DNA from: an uncultured Bacteroidales bacterium
Lineage (GTDB): Bacteria; Bacteroidota; Bacteroidia; Bacteroidales; UBA932
DNA: 29,203 nucleotides
Reading direction: 5' to 3'
Assembly (NCBI GenBank): GCA_934725285.1
Contig: CAKVBK010000011.1
Location: 1-29,203, forward strand
In this document: in pieces, positions 1 through 8,545 of the stretch
How positions within the stretch are numbered: position 1 is the stretch's first letter
Layout: each line of letters starts with the position of its first letter
Notes under the pieces: model-generated
The model's database searches: none
Seen by the model: the letters and a program-made list of their open reading frames with translations, nothing else
What the model was told of the DNA's origin: nothing
Translations under genes and position numbers: made by a program

Positions 1-585
1 AAATACACCAAGGATTTCAGGAATATGCCCGTTCTGCGCGCGGTTGACGCTTCCGTGGACGCGTACTACAACCACATTACGGACAAGATCATAGCCTATC
101 CGAAAGGACAGCAGTTCCGCTGGACGATGCTGAATCTCGGGAAGGTGGACATCAAGGGCGCTGACGTGTCGCTGAACACCGTCTGGGCGTTCGGCGAGGT
201 GGAGGCCACGGCCAGGCTCCAGTACACCTACCAGGAAGCTATAGATGTCACGGACCCTGCGGACACATATTACCGGAACCAGATCCCGTATATTCCTTGG
301 CACAGCGGTTCGGCCGTGCTGTCGCTCTTCCACAAAGGCTGGGGCTTGAACTACAGCTTCATCTACACCGGAGAGCGCTACAACCAGCAGGAGAACATTC
401 CCCGCAACCACACTCAGCCGTGGTACACCAGCGACCTCTCCCTCCAGAAATCCTTCGTCATCCGCACCCGTATCCTCAAGCTCACGGCCGAGATCAACAA
501 CCTCCTCGGCCAGGACTACGACGTGGTGCTGAACTACCCGATGCCTAAGACAAATTTCCGGTTTGCCATGAGTTTTAATTTTTAA
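1..585 (+). CDS. TonB-dependent outer-membrane receptor, C-terminal part (BtuB-like)
   Basis: The reading frame is open from base 1, so the gene starts upstream of the window and only about the last 194 residues are present. What is visible is alternating amphipathic beta-strand sequence rich in Tyr, Trp and Asn, and a typical outer-membrane ending: an INNLLGQDYDVV segment, then NYPMPKTNFRF, with a terminal Phe. This is the last third of a TonB-dependent receptor barrel, which imports a ligand across the outer membrane using TonB energy. The next gene begins 11 bp downstream and encodes a surface beta-propeller lipoprotein. In Bacteroidetes that pairing is characteristic of cobalamin uptake (BtuB with BtuG), so a B12 or corrinoid receptor is my best inference. 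The plug domain and any cobalamin riboswitch would lie outside the window. The receptor class is secure; the substrate is not. Confidence 0.85.
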   Translation, partial: KYTKDFRNMPVLRAVDASVDAYYNHITDKIIAYPKGQQFRWTMLNLGKVDIKGADVSLNTVWAFGEVEATARLQYTYQEAIDVTDPADTYYRNQIPYIPWHSGSAVLSLFHKGWGLNYSFIYTGERYNQQENIPRNHTQPWYTSDLSLQKSFVIRTRILKLTAEINNLLGQDYDVVLNYPMPKTNFRFAMSFNF

Positions 586-596
586 ATCAATATGTT

Positions 597-1763
597 ATGA
601 GACACATTAACAAAATCATCAAAGTCACCGTATTAATTCTGGTCTTCGGTGCGGCGCTATGTGGATGCCGCAAGGAAGAGACCATCGTTCCTCCTGTGTA
701 CGGGCCGCTTGGATTCCAGACAGACCCTGACGCGGATCCGATAGGGATGTATGTCCTCAACGAGGGTAACATGGGCAGCAACAAGGCTGACATTGATTTC
801 CTTGATTATCGTGAGGCATCCTACGCATGCGGAATCTACGCAGAAAAGAATCCGACGGTTGTGAAAGGATTGGGAGACACGGGCAATGACCTGCAGGTCT
901 ATGACGGAAGATTGTTCGCGGTCATCAACGGCTCGCACAAGGTGGAAGTAATGGACGCCTACACGGCCGAAAGGATCACCCAGATCGGCATAGCGAACTG
1001 CAGGTACATCGCGTTCAAGGACAACTATGCCTACGTCACAGCCTACGTCGGTTCCGACGCAGAGTTCCAGGCTGACCGCAAAGGTTCCGTCTTCAAAGTC
1101 AATCTGGACACCTACAAGATCGAGGGTGAGACACAGGTCGGCTACCAGCCTGAGGAGATTGTCATCATAGGGTCAAACGCATACGTGGCAAACTCGGGTG
1201 GTTACAGGGCTCCGGATTACGACTCAACTGTTTCCGTCATAGACATAACTTCGATGAAAGAGATTTACAAGATTGATGTCGCGGTCAATCTCTGCCACAT
1301 CAAAGCCGACTCAAGGGGCAATCTGTGGGTCTCATCCAACGGCAACTATGTCGATGTCGCCTCGAACCTGTATCGCCTGGAAAACGACGGCACACATTAC
1401 AAAGTCGCGGAGACTATGAATATCCCTGTGTCCAATATGGCAATAGCCAATGATTCGCTCTACATCTACAGCAGTGAGTACAGCTACGTCACTTCCAGCA
1501 GCACAATCTCTTACGCCATCGTGGATGCAAACCGTAACAGTGTCGTTTCACGCAAGTTCATCTCCGACGGAACCGAAAGCCAGATCGTGGCGCCTTACGG
1601 CATAGCTGTCCATCCGACAAACGGTGACATCTACATCACCGACGCAAAGAACTACACCTCCAGCGGAACTTTGTTCTGCTATTCTAAGTCCGGAGTGCTG
1701 AAATGGAGCGTGACCACCGGCGACATCCCTGGACATTTCGCGTTCCTGCCACGGGAGAAGTAA
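597..1763 (+). CDS. Surface lipoprotein, DUF5074/YncE-like beta-propeller (BtuG-like)
   Basis: The 388-residue protein has a lipoprotein signal: a basic start, a hydrophobic stretch at residues 10-21 and a lipobox LCGC with the acylated Cys at residue 24. Charged residues RKEE follow, compatible with the export signal that sends Bacteroidetes lipoproteins to the cell surface. The mature part has repeated short blades of the form 'AYVT', 'AYVANSG' and 'VSVID', typical of a seven-bladed YncE/DUF5074 beta-propeller. The segment around GMYVLNEGNMGSNKA and LGDTGNDLQVYDGRL matches my recollection of the propeller proteins encoded next to BtuB in Bacteroides; BtuG members bind cobalamin very tightly outside the cell and hand it to BtuB. 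The start lies 11 bp after the receptor stop, so the two are probably co-transcribed, and a strong terminator follows at 1811. The fold is well supported; cobalamin as ligand is inference. Confidence 0.8.
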   Translation: MRHINKIIKVTVLILVFGAALCGCRKEETIVPPVYGPLGFQTDPDADPIGMYVLNEGNMGSNKADIDFLDYREASYACGIYAEKNPTVVKGLGDTGNDLQVYDGRLFAVINGSHKVEVMDAYTAERITQIGIANCRYIAFKDNYAYVTAYVGSDAEFQADRKGSVFKVNLDTYKIEGETQVGYQPEEIVIIGSNAYVANSGGYRAPDYDSTVSVIDITSMKEIYKIDVAVNLCHIKADSRGNLWVSSNGNYVDVASNLYRLENDGTHYKVAETMNIPVSNMAIANDSLYIYSSEYSYVTSSSTISYAIVDANRNSVVSRKFISDGTESQIVAPYGIAVHPTNGDIYITDAKNYTSSGTLFCYSKSGVLKWSVTTGDIPGHFAFLPREK

Positions 1764-1810
1764 TCACCTCTGACTGTAATTCAGACAACGTTCTACGAAT
1801 ATGCTAACGG

Positions 1811-1838
1811 AAAGACCGGCCTGCCAGCCGGTCTTTTT
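1811..1838 (+). terminator. Intrinsic terminator after the TonB receptor/propeller operon
   Basis: A perfect 10-bp stem, AAAGACCGGC (1811-1820) with GCCGGTCTTT (1827-1836), encloses a 6-nt loop and runs into a T tract. It lies 47 bp after the lipoprotein stop codon. It separates the putative B12 operon from the SusC/SusD operon. Confidence 0.85.
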
Positions 1839-2168
1839 CGTTCCTATGTCAAAGGATTGCACACAATTGGAAAGGCGAATATCTCCTACGTGAAGGATGT
1901 CCGGCCCGGGAGAGTCTTTTTTTACAATTTTTAATGGAATCTTCCGAACAAATTTCAAATCCAAAAGAAAAAGTACTTGCATTTTTACAAAATGATACCG
2001 ATATTCGCACATTGAATAAATATGCGTGGTCTTTTTCGAGATTTATCCGTGCCTTTCCAAGGTTGACTGGCACGTTTGGCGGACCTGATTTATAACAGAT
2101 GGAAAGACCGCATGTAAACCTACCTAATTAATGACAACAACACACAACAAAACCAATATTTCATAATT
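1839..2168. other. Intergenic leader of the SusC/SusD operon
   Basis: This AT-richer gap of about 330 bp has no convincing gene. It must hold the promoter of the SusC/SusD operon, but I see no exact TAnnTTTG box. The closest match is CACGTTTG at 2071-2078, one base off, which would give a leader of about 80 nt. A run of seven T at about 1918-1924 follows a GC-rich stretch (CCGGCCCGGG), but I could not draw a good stem there. No sigma or anti-sigma gene precedes susC. Confidence 0.35.
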
Positions 2169-5100
2169 ATGTTAAACAAAATCAAGTCTTCGATATTCAG
2201 AGGAATGGCGGCTGTTGTGGCTGCTGTCGCTCTGTTTGTATCGTTCTCTGCCGCGGCTGACGCCCAGAACAGGGCCGGATCCGTCAGCGGTACTGTCAAG
2301 GACGCCAATGGCCCAGTCATCGGCGCCGCCGTTTTTGTCAAAGGTGGATCAACGGGAGAAACCACAGACATCAACGGAAACTTCAAACTCAACAATCTTG
2401 AAGCCAATGATGTGATCACAGTTTCCATCATCGGTTACGAGACGAAGGAGATCGTTTGGAATGGCCAGTCCACAATGGAGATCGTCCTGAAGGAGGAAGC
2501 CATGGCACTCAAAGGCGTGACCGTGACCGCGATGGGTGTGGAGCGCCCGTCCGAAAGCCTCACCTACGCCGCCGAGACTGTTGGCGGAAAGGATGTCAAC
2601 GACATCAAGAGCATCAGCATGATCAACTCCCTCCAGGGTAAGAGCGCAGGTCTTGTCATCACCCCTAACTCAACGGGAGCCGGTGGATCCTCCAAGATCC
2701 TCTTCCGCGGAAACAAGTCCATCAACGGAAGCAACCAGCCTCTCATCGTCGTGGACGGTGTGCCTGTGATGCAGAACATCACTTCCTCACAGGTAGCCTC
2801 CAACTACGGAGGAGAAAGGGATGGCGGTGACGTGATGTCCACGATCAACCCTGACGACATCAAGTCCATCACGCTTCTTAAAGGTGCCTCGGCCGCAGCG
2901 CTTTACGGTGCCGTGGCAGCCAACGGCGCCATCATGATCACAACAAAGTCAGCCGCCGAGGGCAGGGTGAACATCACGGTTTCCAGCAACACCACAGCCG
3001 AAAGCCCTATGGTCCTGCCTGAGTTCCAGAACACGTACGGCGTTTCTGACGACGGAACCTACAGCTGGGGAAGCAAACTTTCCTCAAAGGCTCCGAACTA
3101 CGCCAAGAAGTTCTACCGCACAGGATTCACAGCCAACAACTCGATCGCCATCTCAGGAGGCAACGACACCTTCGGAGCCTATTTCTCCTACGGCAATGTG
3201 TACTCGGAGGGCATGACTCCAGAAAACGAGTACAGAAGCCATAACTTCAACACGAAGGTAAACTTCACCGTCCTGGAGAACGTGAAGATCGAGGCGAGCG
3301 CCAAGTTCAACAACCAGCACATTGAGAATCAGGCGGCTGCCGGATTCCTCTGGAACCCTCTTACTGGTGTCTACCTCTTCCCGAGAGGCGAGGACTGGGA
3401 CTACTACAAGGACAATTACGAGGTCTATGACGCGGCCCGCGGATGCAACATCCAGAACTGGACAAACACAGGACTCCAGCAGTACAGCAACCCTTATTGG
3501 ACTCTCAACAGGCAGAAGCCTGTCACCGACCGCAACCGTTACGAGTTCGGCGGCAGCGTGAGATGGGACATATTCAAAGACCTCTACGTCCAGGGCCGTC
3601 TCCGTTATGAAAGAGGCGAGGAGCATTTCGTGCACAACGCCTACGCGTCAAGTATCGCCAACCTCTACCCTATGGGCAGGATGAAGGACAACCGCTATTT
3701 CAGCGACCAGATGTACGGTGATGTCCTCGTCGGCTACAACCACAACTGGAACGACACATTCTCACTTTCCGTGACAGCCGGTTCCAGCTTCACGCACAGC
3801 AAGACCGGCACTGTCGGCCTATGGGCGGAAGGGACCCAGTTCACATCTCCTGGAAGCGGCAACGTCTACTACCCTAACATATTCACTCCCAACAACTATT
3901 ACGGAAATATGTCAACGGTCGGCAAGGGAGATCACTGGAACACTGAGAAACGTCTGAACGCGGTGTTCGCCACCGCTCAGTTCGGCTACAAGGACGGTCT
4001 CTTCATCGATGTGACCGCCCGTAACGACTGGTCCTCAACATTGGCCTTCACGGACAATGTTTCCTTCTTCTATCCTTCTGTGGGCGCAAGCTTCCTCCTG
4101 AACAAGTTCGCCGATCTTGGCCCACAGGTAGACCTCGTGAAGGTGCGCGCCAGCTACTCCATCGTAGGTAACGACGTTCCGGTCTACATGACCAACCTGC
4201 TCTACAGCCTTGGCAGCCAGGGTTCAATCACGGCTCCGGACAACGCTCCGTTCAGGACCCTAAAGCCGGAGATGACACATTCCATCGAGGCCGGTTTTGA
4301 TGGCGCCTTCTTTGGCAACAGGCTCAACGTCTCAGCCACATGGTACAAGACCAACACCAAGAACCAGTTCTTCTCTGTCGCCTCTCCTTACGAGTCAGGA
4401 CTGCGCAACCGCTACGTCAATGCCGGCAACGTCCAGAACCAAGGTATTGAGCTGACGGCCAGCTGGTACCAGCAGTTCAGCAATGACTTCAGCTGGGAGA
4501 CAGGTGTCAACTTCTCCTACAACGACAACAAGATAGTGGAGCTCGTGGATGACCTTCCTAACGGTCTGACGCTCTCCAATTTCGGCGGAGCCAAGATCAT
4601 CCTCACCGAAGGCGGTTCCTACGGAGACCTCTATGTACGCCAGCTTCTCAGGGATGAAAACGGCAAGCTTCAGAAGAACGAGGCCGGCCAACCTGTCCTT
4701 GGCGATGACAACAACGACCAGCTCAAGTACGCCGGCAACATGAATTCCAAGGTCTACGCCGGATGGAACAACACGTTCCGCTACAAGAACTTCAACCTCT
4801 CCATGCTCATCGACGCCAGATTCGGTGGCAAGGTCATCTCCATGACAGAGGCCACACTCGATGGTTGGGGAGTTTCCAAGAGGTCAGGTGAGGCGCGTGA
4901 CGCAGGCTCGATAACAGTCGACGGAGTCTCATTCGATCCAAGAGCCTGGTACGAGACCACCGGAGCAAGCAACTTCAACTCACCGTACGCCAACGAGAAC
5001 TATGTCTACAGCGCGACCAATGTACGTCTTCGCGAGCTCAGCTTCGGCTACACCTTCCGCAACCTTCTTGGCAACGGAAAGAACGTGACCGCATCCATCA

Positions 5101-5246
5101 TCGGACGCAACCTGTTCTTCTTCTACAAGGATGCGCCATGCGACCCGGATGTTTCCGCAGGTACCGGCAACGGATGGCAGGGAATCGACATGTTCGCCCT
5201 CCCTACCTCACGCAGCTTCGGTTTGAATCTTAAACTCAACTTCTAA
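2169..5246 (+). CDS. SusC/RagA-family TonB-linked outer-membrane transporter
   Basis: This complete 1025-residue protein matches the usual SusC length. In order: a signal peptide (about residues 1-33, with a hydrophobic AAVVAAVALFVSF core and an ADAQ cleavage region); a carboxypeptidase-regulatory-like beta-sandwich at about 37-113 (SGTVKDANGPVIGAAV, TDINGNFKL); a TonB plug at about 120-260 with LIVVDGVPV and the family hallmark ALYGAVAANGAIMITTK; then a barrel to the terminal LKLNF. SusC proteins form the outer-membrane channel beneath a SusD lid and import oligosaccharides or peptides using TonB. The start ATG is preceded by an A-rich, SD-less leader, usual in Bacteroidetes. The SusD partner begins 14 bp downstream. 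No glycosidase, peptidase or regulator is adjacent, so the substrate cannot be inferred. Confidence 0.95.
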   Translation: MLNKIKSSIFRGMAAVVAAVALFVSFSAAADAQNRAGSVSGTVKDANGPVIGAAVFVKGGSTGETTDINGNFKLNNLEANDVITVSIIGYETKEIVWNGQSTMEIVLKEEAMALKGVTVTAMGVERPSESLTYAAETVGGKDVNDIKSISMINSLQGKSAGLVITPNSTGAGGSSKILFRGNKSINGSNQPLIVVDGVPVMQNITSSQVASNYGGERDGGDVMSTINPDDIKSITLLKGASAAALYGAVAANGAIMITTKSAAEGRVNITVSSNTTAESPMVLPEFQNTYGVSDDGTYSWGSKLSSKAPNYAKKFYRTGFTANNSIAISGGNDTFGAYFSYGNVYSEGMTPENEYRSHNFNTKVNFTVLENVKIEASAKFNNQHIENQAAAGFLWNPLTGVYLFPRGEDWDYYKDNYEVYDAARGCNIQNWTNTGLQQYSNPYWTLNRQKPVTDRNRYEFGGSVRWDIFKDLYVQGRLRYERGEEHFVHNAYASSIANLYPMGRMKDNRYFSDQMYGDVLVGYNHNWNDTFSLSVTAGSSFTHSKTGTVGLWAEGTQFTSPGSGNVYYPNIFTPNNYYGNMSTVGKGDHWNTEKRLNAVFATAQFGYKDGLFIDVTARNDWSSTLAFTDNVSFFYPSVGASFLLNKFADLGPQVDLVKVRASYSIVGNDVPVYMTNLLYSLGSQGSITAPDNAPFRTLKPEMTHSIEAGFDGAFFGNRLNVSATWYKTNTKNQFFSVASPYESGLRNRYVNAGNVQNQGIELTASWYQQFSNDFSWETGVNFSYNDNKIVELVDDLPNGLTLSNFGGAKIILTEGGSYGDLYVRQLLRDENGKLQKNEAGQPVLGDDNNDQLKYAGNMNSKVYAGWNNTFRYKNFNLSMLIDARFGGKVISMTEATLDGWGVSKRSGEARDAGSITVDGVSFDPRAWYETTGASNFNSPYANENYVYSATNVRLRELSFGYTFRNLLGNGKNVTASIIGRNLFFFYKDAPCDPDVSAGTGNGWQGIDMFALPTSRSFGLNLKLNF

Positions 5247-5260
5247 ACATTCCCACGACA

Positions 5261-6931
5261 ATGAAAAATATTTTCAAATATTCAGTAGCGGCCTTGTTCG
5301 GACTCGGAATCGTTGCCTGCACAGGCGACTTCGAGAAGATGAACACCAGCGATGTGCAGGTGAATCCGGACGACCTTCCTATCTCTTCCCAGTGCGCTGA
5401 GCCGATGCAGTACTGCTACCCTCCTCAGCAGAACATGTTCCAGTTCTGGACAAACCTCACCGTGGATTTCTACAGCGGCTATTTCATGACCCCTAACGGA
5501 AACTTCACCAACGGTGACATGGGCGAGAACAGAGGGCATTCCGGTGGCATGTACGAGAACCACTACCTCCACGTGTTCAACAACACCAGAAGGCTTGTCA
5601 CCACATTCGAAAGCAAGGGCGAGGCAGCTCTTGCAGGTGTGATGCGCATAGTTCAGGCCTACAGTCTTATGATGACAACTGATGTCTATGGTCCTCTGGC
5701 CCACAGTTCCATACTGTCCGGTGAGTATGAGTCATACTTCCCGTTCGACAGCCAGCAGCAGCTTTACCAGACCATGCTTGACGACATCGACAAGGCCCTT
5801 GACGGATTCAACAAGATTTCCGACAAGGAAAAGGCAGATCTCGGCGCGTTCGACATATGGTGCGGCGGAGACGTCGAGATGTGGAAGAAGATAGCCAACA
5901 CGATGAAGCTTCGCATCGCCCTCCGCCTCTCAAAGAGGGAAAACGAGATGAAGGCCGCCGGCTATGACCTCCCTGCGATCGCCAAGGCAGCAGCAGCCAA
6001 CACTCTGGCCAACGGAGGCAAGGACATCATGATAGACAAAAGTCTTGAGAACGAGCTCTGGCTGATGTTCGCTTGGGGAGACTGCGGATTCAACGCCAAT
6101 CTCGTGACATTGATGTCTGGTCTCAAGGATCCTCGCCAGCCTTTGTACATGGGCAAGAACCAGGGCGAGTTCACCACGGCTGACGGCACAAAGGTAGAGA
6201 AGAATACCGGCTACTACGGAATCCGTTTCGCCAGCGGTCTGCCAGGCAAGCCGAACAACTGGGGCAATCTCTCCTCTTGGGTGGACAAAGACAACCAGAA
6301 GGGCATCTACACCGCTCCGCTTCCTATTTTCAAGCAGGCCGAGTCATACTTCCTTCTCGCCGAGGCCGCCCTCAGGGGCTGGACGAGCGGTGACGTGAAG
6401 TCCCTCTACGAGGAAGGCATCCGTGTCTCCATGGCCAACGAGCTTGTCTACAAGGGCAAGTACGCTGACATCAAGGAATATGCTGCCAACGCCGTCGAGG
6501 ACTACATCAACGGAACCACAACACAGATCGACTTCGTGGATCCTTTCGACACTAAACTCAACACTCCTGCCCTCAACAAACTTTGCGTGAAGTGGGACAA
6601 CGGCGCGTCCAAAGAGGACAAGCTCGCCCGCATCATGACCCAGAAGTACATCGCCCTCTTCCCTCTCTCAACAGAGGCTTGGGCTGAGCAGAGGCGTACC
6701 GGCTATCCGGTTCTCTTCCCTGCCTACGTCAATGAGAGCAACGGTGCCGTCACCACAGAGGAAGGCGTGCGCCGCCAGATCTACAGCAGCAACGCCGGTG
6801 ACACCAACGCAGAAGGTCTCAAGACCGGAATCGAGCTCCTCAACAAGGAGAACTCCAGCAAGACCGGACACTCCGGCGACCAGGGCGGAACCCGCGTTTG
6901 GTGGGACAACGCCGACAAGGGTAATTTCTAG
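5261..6931 (+). CDS. SusD/RagB-family nutrient-binding outer-membrane lipoprotein
   Basis: This 556-residue lipoprotein has a signal with lipobox GIVAC and the acylated Cys at residue 20, followed by TGDFE, whose acidic residues suit surface export. The mature protein is of the SusD-like type with TPR-like helices. Recognisable blocks are the MRIVQAYSLMMTTDVYGPLAHS segment in the first third (about residues 127-148), the NTMKLRIALRLSKRE helix around residue 212, and FPLSTEAWAEQRRTGYPVLFP near residue 470, all typical of the SusD_2/RagB group. It caps the SusC channel at 2169-5246 and selects ligand at the cell surface. The two genes are 14 bp apart and share the terminator at 6954. Ligand unknown; length and domain content look intact. 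Confidence 0.93.
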   Translation: MKNIFKYSVAALFGLGIVACTGDFEKMNTSDVQVNPDDLPISSQCAEPMQYCYPPQQNMFQFWTNLTVDFYSGYFMTPNGNFTNGDMGENRGHSGGMYENHYLHVFNNTRRLVTTFESKGEAALAGVMRIVQAYSLMMTTDVYGPLAHSSILSGEYESYFPFDSQQQLYQTMLDDIDKALDGFNKISDKEKADLGAFDIWCGGDVEMWKKIANTMKLRIALRLSKRENEMKAAGYDLPAIAKAAAANTLANGGKDIMIDKSLENELWLMFAWGDCGFNANLVTLMSGLKDPRQPLYMGKNQGEFTTADGTKVEKNTGYYGIRFASGLPGKPNNWGNLSSWVDKDNQKGIYTAPLPIFKQAESYFLLAEAALRGWTSGDVKSLYEEGIRVSMANELVYKGKYADIKEYAANAVEDYINGTTTQIDFVDPFDTKLNTPALNKLCVKWDNGASKEDKLARIMTQKYIALFPLSTEAWAEQRRTGYPVLFPAYVNESNGAVTTEEGVRRQIYSSNAGDTNAEGLKTGIELLNKENSSKTGHSGDQGGTRVWWDNADKGNF

Positions 6932-6953
6932 ATTTTCCATCAACACAGCAACG

Positions 6954-6985
6954 AAGGGACCGGCCGGCTGGCCAGTCCCTTTTTT
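6954..6985 (+). terminator. Intrinsic terminator after the SusC/SusD pair
   Basis: AAGGGAC (6954-6960) pairs with GTCCCTT (6975-6981). An inner GGCC/GGCC stem continues after one C-A mismatch, and T6 ends the structure. It lies 22 bp after the susD stop and about 60 bp before the mraZ operator, insulating the dcw operon from upstream transcription. Confidence 0.85.
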
Positions 6986-7045
6986 CGTCATGCTACAACA
7001 ATGGCAGGCTTTACAGAGCTCAGCAAGGGCGTTGTTGAAATCATT

Positions 7046-7085
7046 GTGGAAAAATTTGGAAACAGGTGGAATAAAATGGAAAAAT
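7046..7085 (+). promoter_or_regulatory. Putative MraZ operator: four 10-bp-spaced TGGA repeats
   Basis: TGGA occurs at 7047, 7057, 7067 and 7077, exactly 10 bp apart. The decamers are GTGGAAAAAT, TTGGAAACAG, GTGGAATAAA and ATGGAAAAAT. MraZ is known in other bacteria to bind arrays of short GTGG-type direct repeats with one-helical-turn spacing upstream of its own gene. The array ends 5 bp before the -7 box and covers the position expected for the -33 element, which suits autorepression. The boxes here carry TGGAA rather than the TGGGN of E. coli. Confidence 0.75.
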
Positions 7086-7090
7086 ATTCC

Positions 7091-7098
7091 TAACTTTG
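7091..7098 (+). promoter_or_regulatory. Likely -7 promoter box of the mraZ/dcw operon
   Basis: TAACTTTG matches the Bacteroidetes -7 consensus TAnnTTTG exactly. It lies 26 bp before the mraZ ATG, which would give a leader of about 20 nt. I see no TTTG at the usual -33 distance; the operator repeats occupy that position. Confidence 0.6.
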
Positions 7099-7124
7099 TC
7101 CTCAAGCGTGAAAGACGGTAACTT

Positions 7125-7577
7125 ATGATCACATTCATCGGAGAATACTCAGGCAAGATCGACGACAAAGGGAGAGTGGTTTTCCCTTCGCCGTTCAAGT
7201 CCTTGATGCCTTCCGAGGGGGATCAGAGGTTTGTCATAAAGAAGGACATCTTCGAGGAATGCCTCGAGATGTACACCTTTGAGGAATGGGAACGCCAGTC
7301 CGAGGAGGTCAAATCAAAGTTGAATTTCTTTAATCGTGCTCACGCCGCTTTCTGGAGAGAGTACATGCGCGATCGGGCGATCGTCGAACCTGACGCGAAG
7401 CTCGGACGCATCTCAATCCCCAAGAAGCTTCTGGAATCAATTGGTGTAACAAAAGAGATAGTCTTCTCGGGCAACGATTACAAGATCGAGATCTGGGCCA
7501 AGGAGAGATTCGAGGCCAGCGGAATCTCAAACGAAGAATTCTTGAATATCGCCGGACAACTGTCTCAGGAGAGGTAG
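7125..7577 (+). CDS. mraZ: Transcriptional regulator MraZ
   Basis: At 150 residues the protein is the normal MraZ size. It holds two swapped-hairpin AbrB-like DNA-binding repeats, each with a signature: GEYSGKIDDKGRVVFPSPFK at residues 6-25, and DAKLGRISIPKKLL in the second half. MraZ assembles into a ring and binds tandem repeats upstream of itself to repress the dcw operon; a four-repeat array of that kind lies at 7046-7085. It is the first gene of the operon and is followed by rsmH after 11 bp, the order conserved in most bacteria. The ATG is the first in frame after the predicted transcription start and has no SD. Identification is secure. Confidence 0.97.
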   Translation: MITFIGEYSGKIDDKGRVVFPSPFKSLMPSEGDQRFVIKKDIFEECLEMYTFEEWERQSEEVKSKLNFFNRAHAAFWREYMRDRAIVEPDAKLGRISIPKKLLESIGVTKEIVFSGNDYKIEIWAKERFEASGISNEEFLNIAGQLSQER

Positions 7578-7582
7578 GAGGG
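7576..7582 (+). promoter_or_regulatory. Canonical Shine-Dalgarno before rsmH
   Basis: AGGAGGG overlaps the mraZ stop codon and sits 6 nt before the rsmH ATG. This is a textbook SD in a group whose genes mostly lack one, and it supports the chosen rsmH start. Confidence 0.6.
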
Positions 7583-7588
7583 CGCACG

Positions 7589-8545
7589 ATGTCGGAATAC
7601 CACACACCAGTTATGCTTGACGAGAGCATATCCGCCCTTGTCACCAATCCGTCAGGAACTTACGCCGATGTCACATTCGGAGGCGGTGGTCACACCGCCG
7701 AACTACTTTCACGCTTGAACGAAGACGGTCACGTCATCGCCTTCGACCGTGACAGCGACGCCATCAGCAACATGATAGACGACCCACGCCTCACAATGGT
7801 GCGGGCGGATTTCAGGTTTATACACAATTTCGTGCTCAACGAGGCGCACGAGACCACCGACGCGGCCCTCAGGGAAAAACTAACATGCGGACTGGACGGC
7901 ATTCTCGCGGATCTGGGCGTGTCCTCCCACCAGTTCGACACGGCGGAGAGAGGATTCTCCTTCCGCTACGACGCCCCTTTGGACATGAGGATGAACCGCG
8001 AGGGCGGAAAGACGGCCGCGGATGTGGTCAATGAATATTCACAGGAGGATCTTGAGAGGATATTCCGAATCTACGGTGAGGTGGACAACGCCCGCAAGGT
8101 CGCCCAGCTCATCGTCTCCGCAAGGGACAAGGGCAGCATTGCCACCACCGGCGAACTTGACGGGGCCATCAAGGCCGCGCTTCCGAAATTCGCTGAGCAC
8201 AAATACCTTGCAAAAGTCTACCAGGCCCTCAGAATAGAAGTCAACCACGAGATGCGCTCCTTGGAAAAATTCCTCGAAGGAGCGTCAGACACCCTCAGAC
8301 CAGGCGGCAGGCTGGTTGTGATCACCTACCACTCTTTGGAGGACAGGATGGTGAAGAACTTCATCAGGACCGGGAACGCCGACGGCAAGGAGGAAAAGGA
8401 TGTGTTCGGGAATATTCACGCTCCGCTGAAAGCCGTGAACCGCAAGCCTATCTTGCCCCAGGAGGACGAGATAGCCGCGAACACCAGGGCGAGGAGCGCG
8501 AAATTGAGGGTGGCGGAGAAAATAGAAGGAGGGCAAGGATTATGA
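7589..8545 (+). CDS. rsmH: 16S rRNA (cytosine1402-N4)-methyltransferase RsmH (MraW)
   Basis: At 318 residues it has the usual family length. The start YHTPVMLDE is conserved; the SAM-binding loop is FGGGGHTAELL (residues 30-40). Also present are the DGILADLGVSSHQFD motif, the RGFSFRYDAPLDMRMN motif and the C-terminal VVITYHSLEDRMVKNF block. The enzyme N4-methylates C1402 in the ribosomal P site. Its place between mraZ and ftsL is conserved across bacteria although its role is translational. The start is fixed by a strong SD and by conservation from the second residue on. The TGA stop overlaps the next ATG (ATGA), indicating translational coupling. Confidence 0.97.
   Translation: MSEYHTPVMLDESISALVTNPSGTYADVTFGGGGHTAELLSRLNEDGHVIAFDRDSDAISNMIDDPRLTMVRADFRFIHNFVLNEAHETTDAALREKLTCGLDGILADLGVSSHQFDTAERGFSFRYDAPLDMRMNREGGKTAADVVNEYSQEDLERIFRIYGEVDNARKVAQLIVSARDKGSIATTGELDGAIKAALPKFAEHKYLAKVYQALRIEVNHEMRSLEKFLEGASDTLRPGGRLVVITYHSLEDRMVKNFIRTGNADGKEEKDVFGNIHAPLKAVNRKPILPQEDEIAANTRARSAKLRVAEKIEGGQGL
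8526..8533 (+). promoter_or_regulatory. Shine-Dalgarno before the ftsL-like gene
   Basis: AAGGAGGG lies inside the 3' end of rsmH, 8 nt before the ATG at 8542. It is a second strong SD in the same operon and supports the overlapping start. Confidence 0.5.

Noticed and set aside
1886..1924. Second terminator ahead of susC
   Set aside because: There is a T7 run after GC-rich sequence, but only a weak 5-bp stem with a loop of over 20 nt can be drawn.
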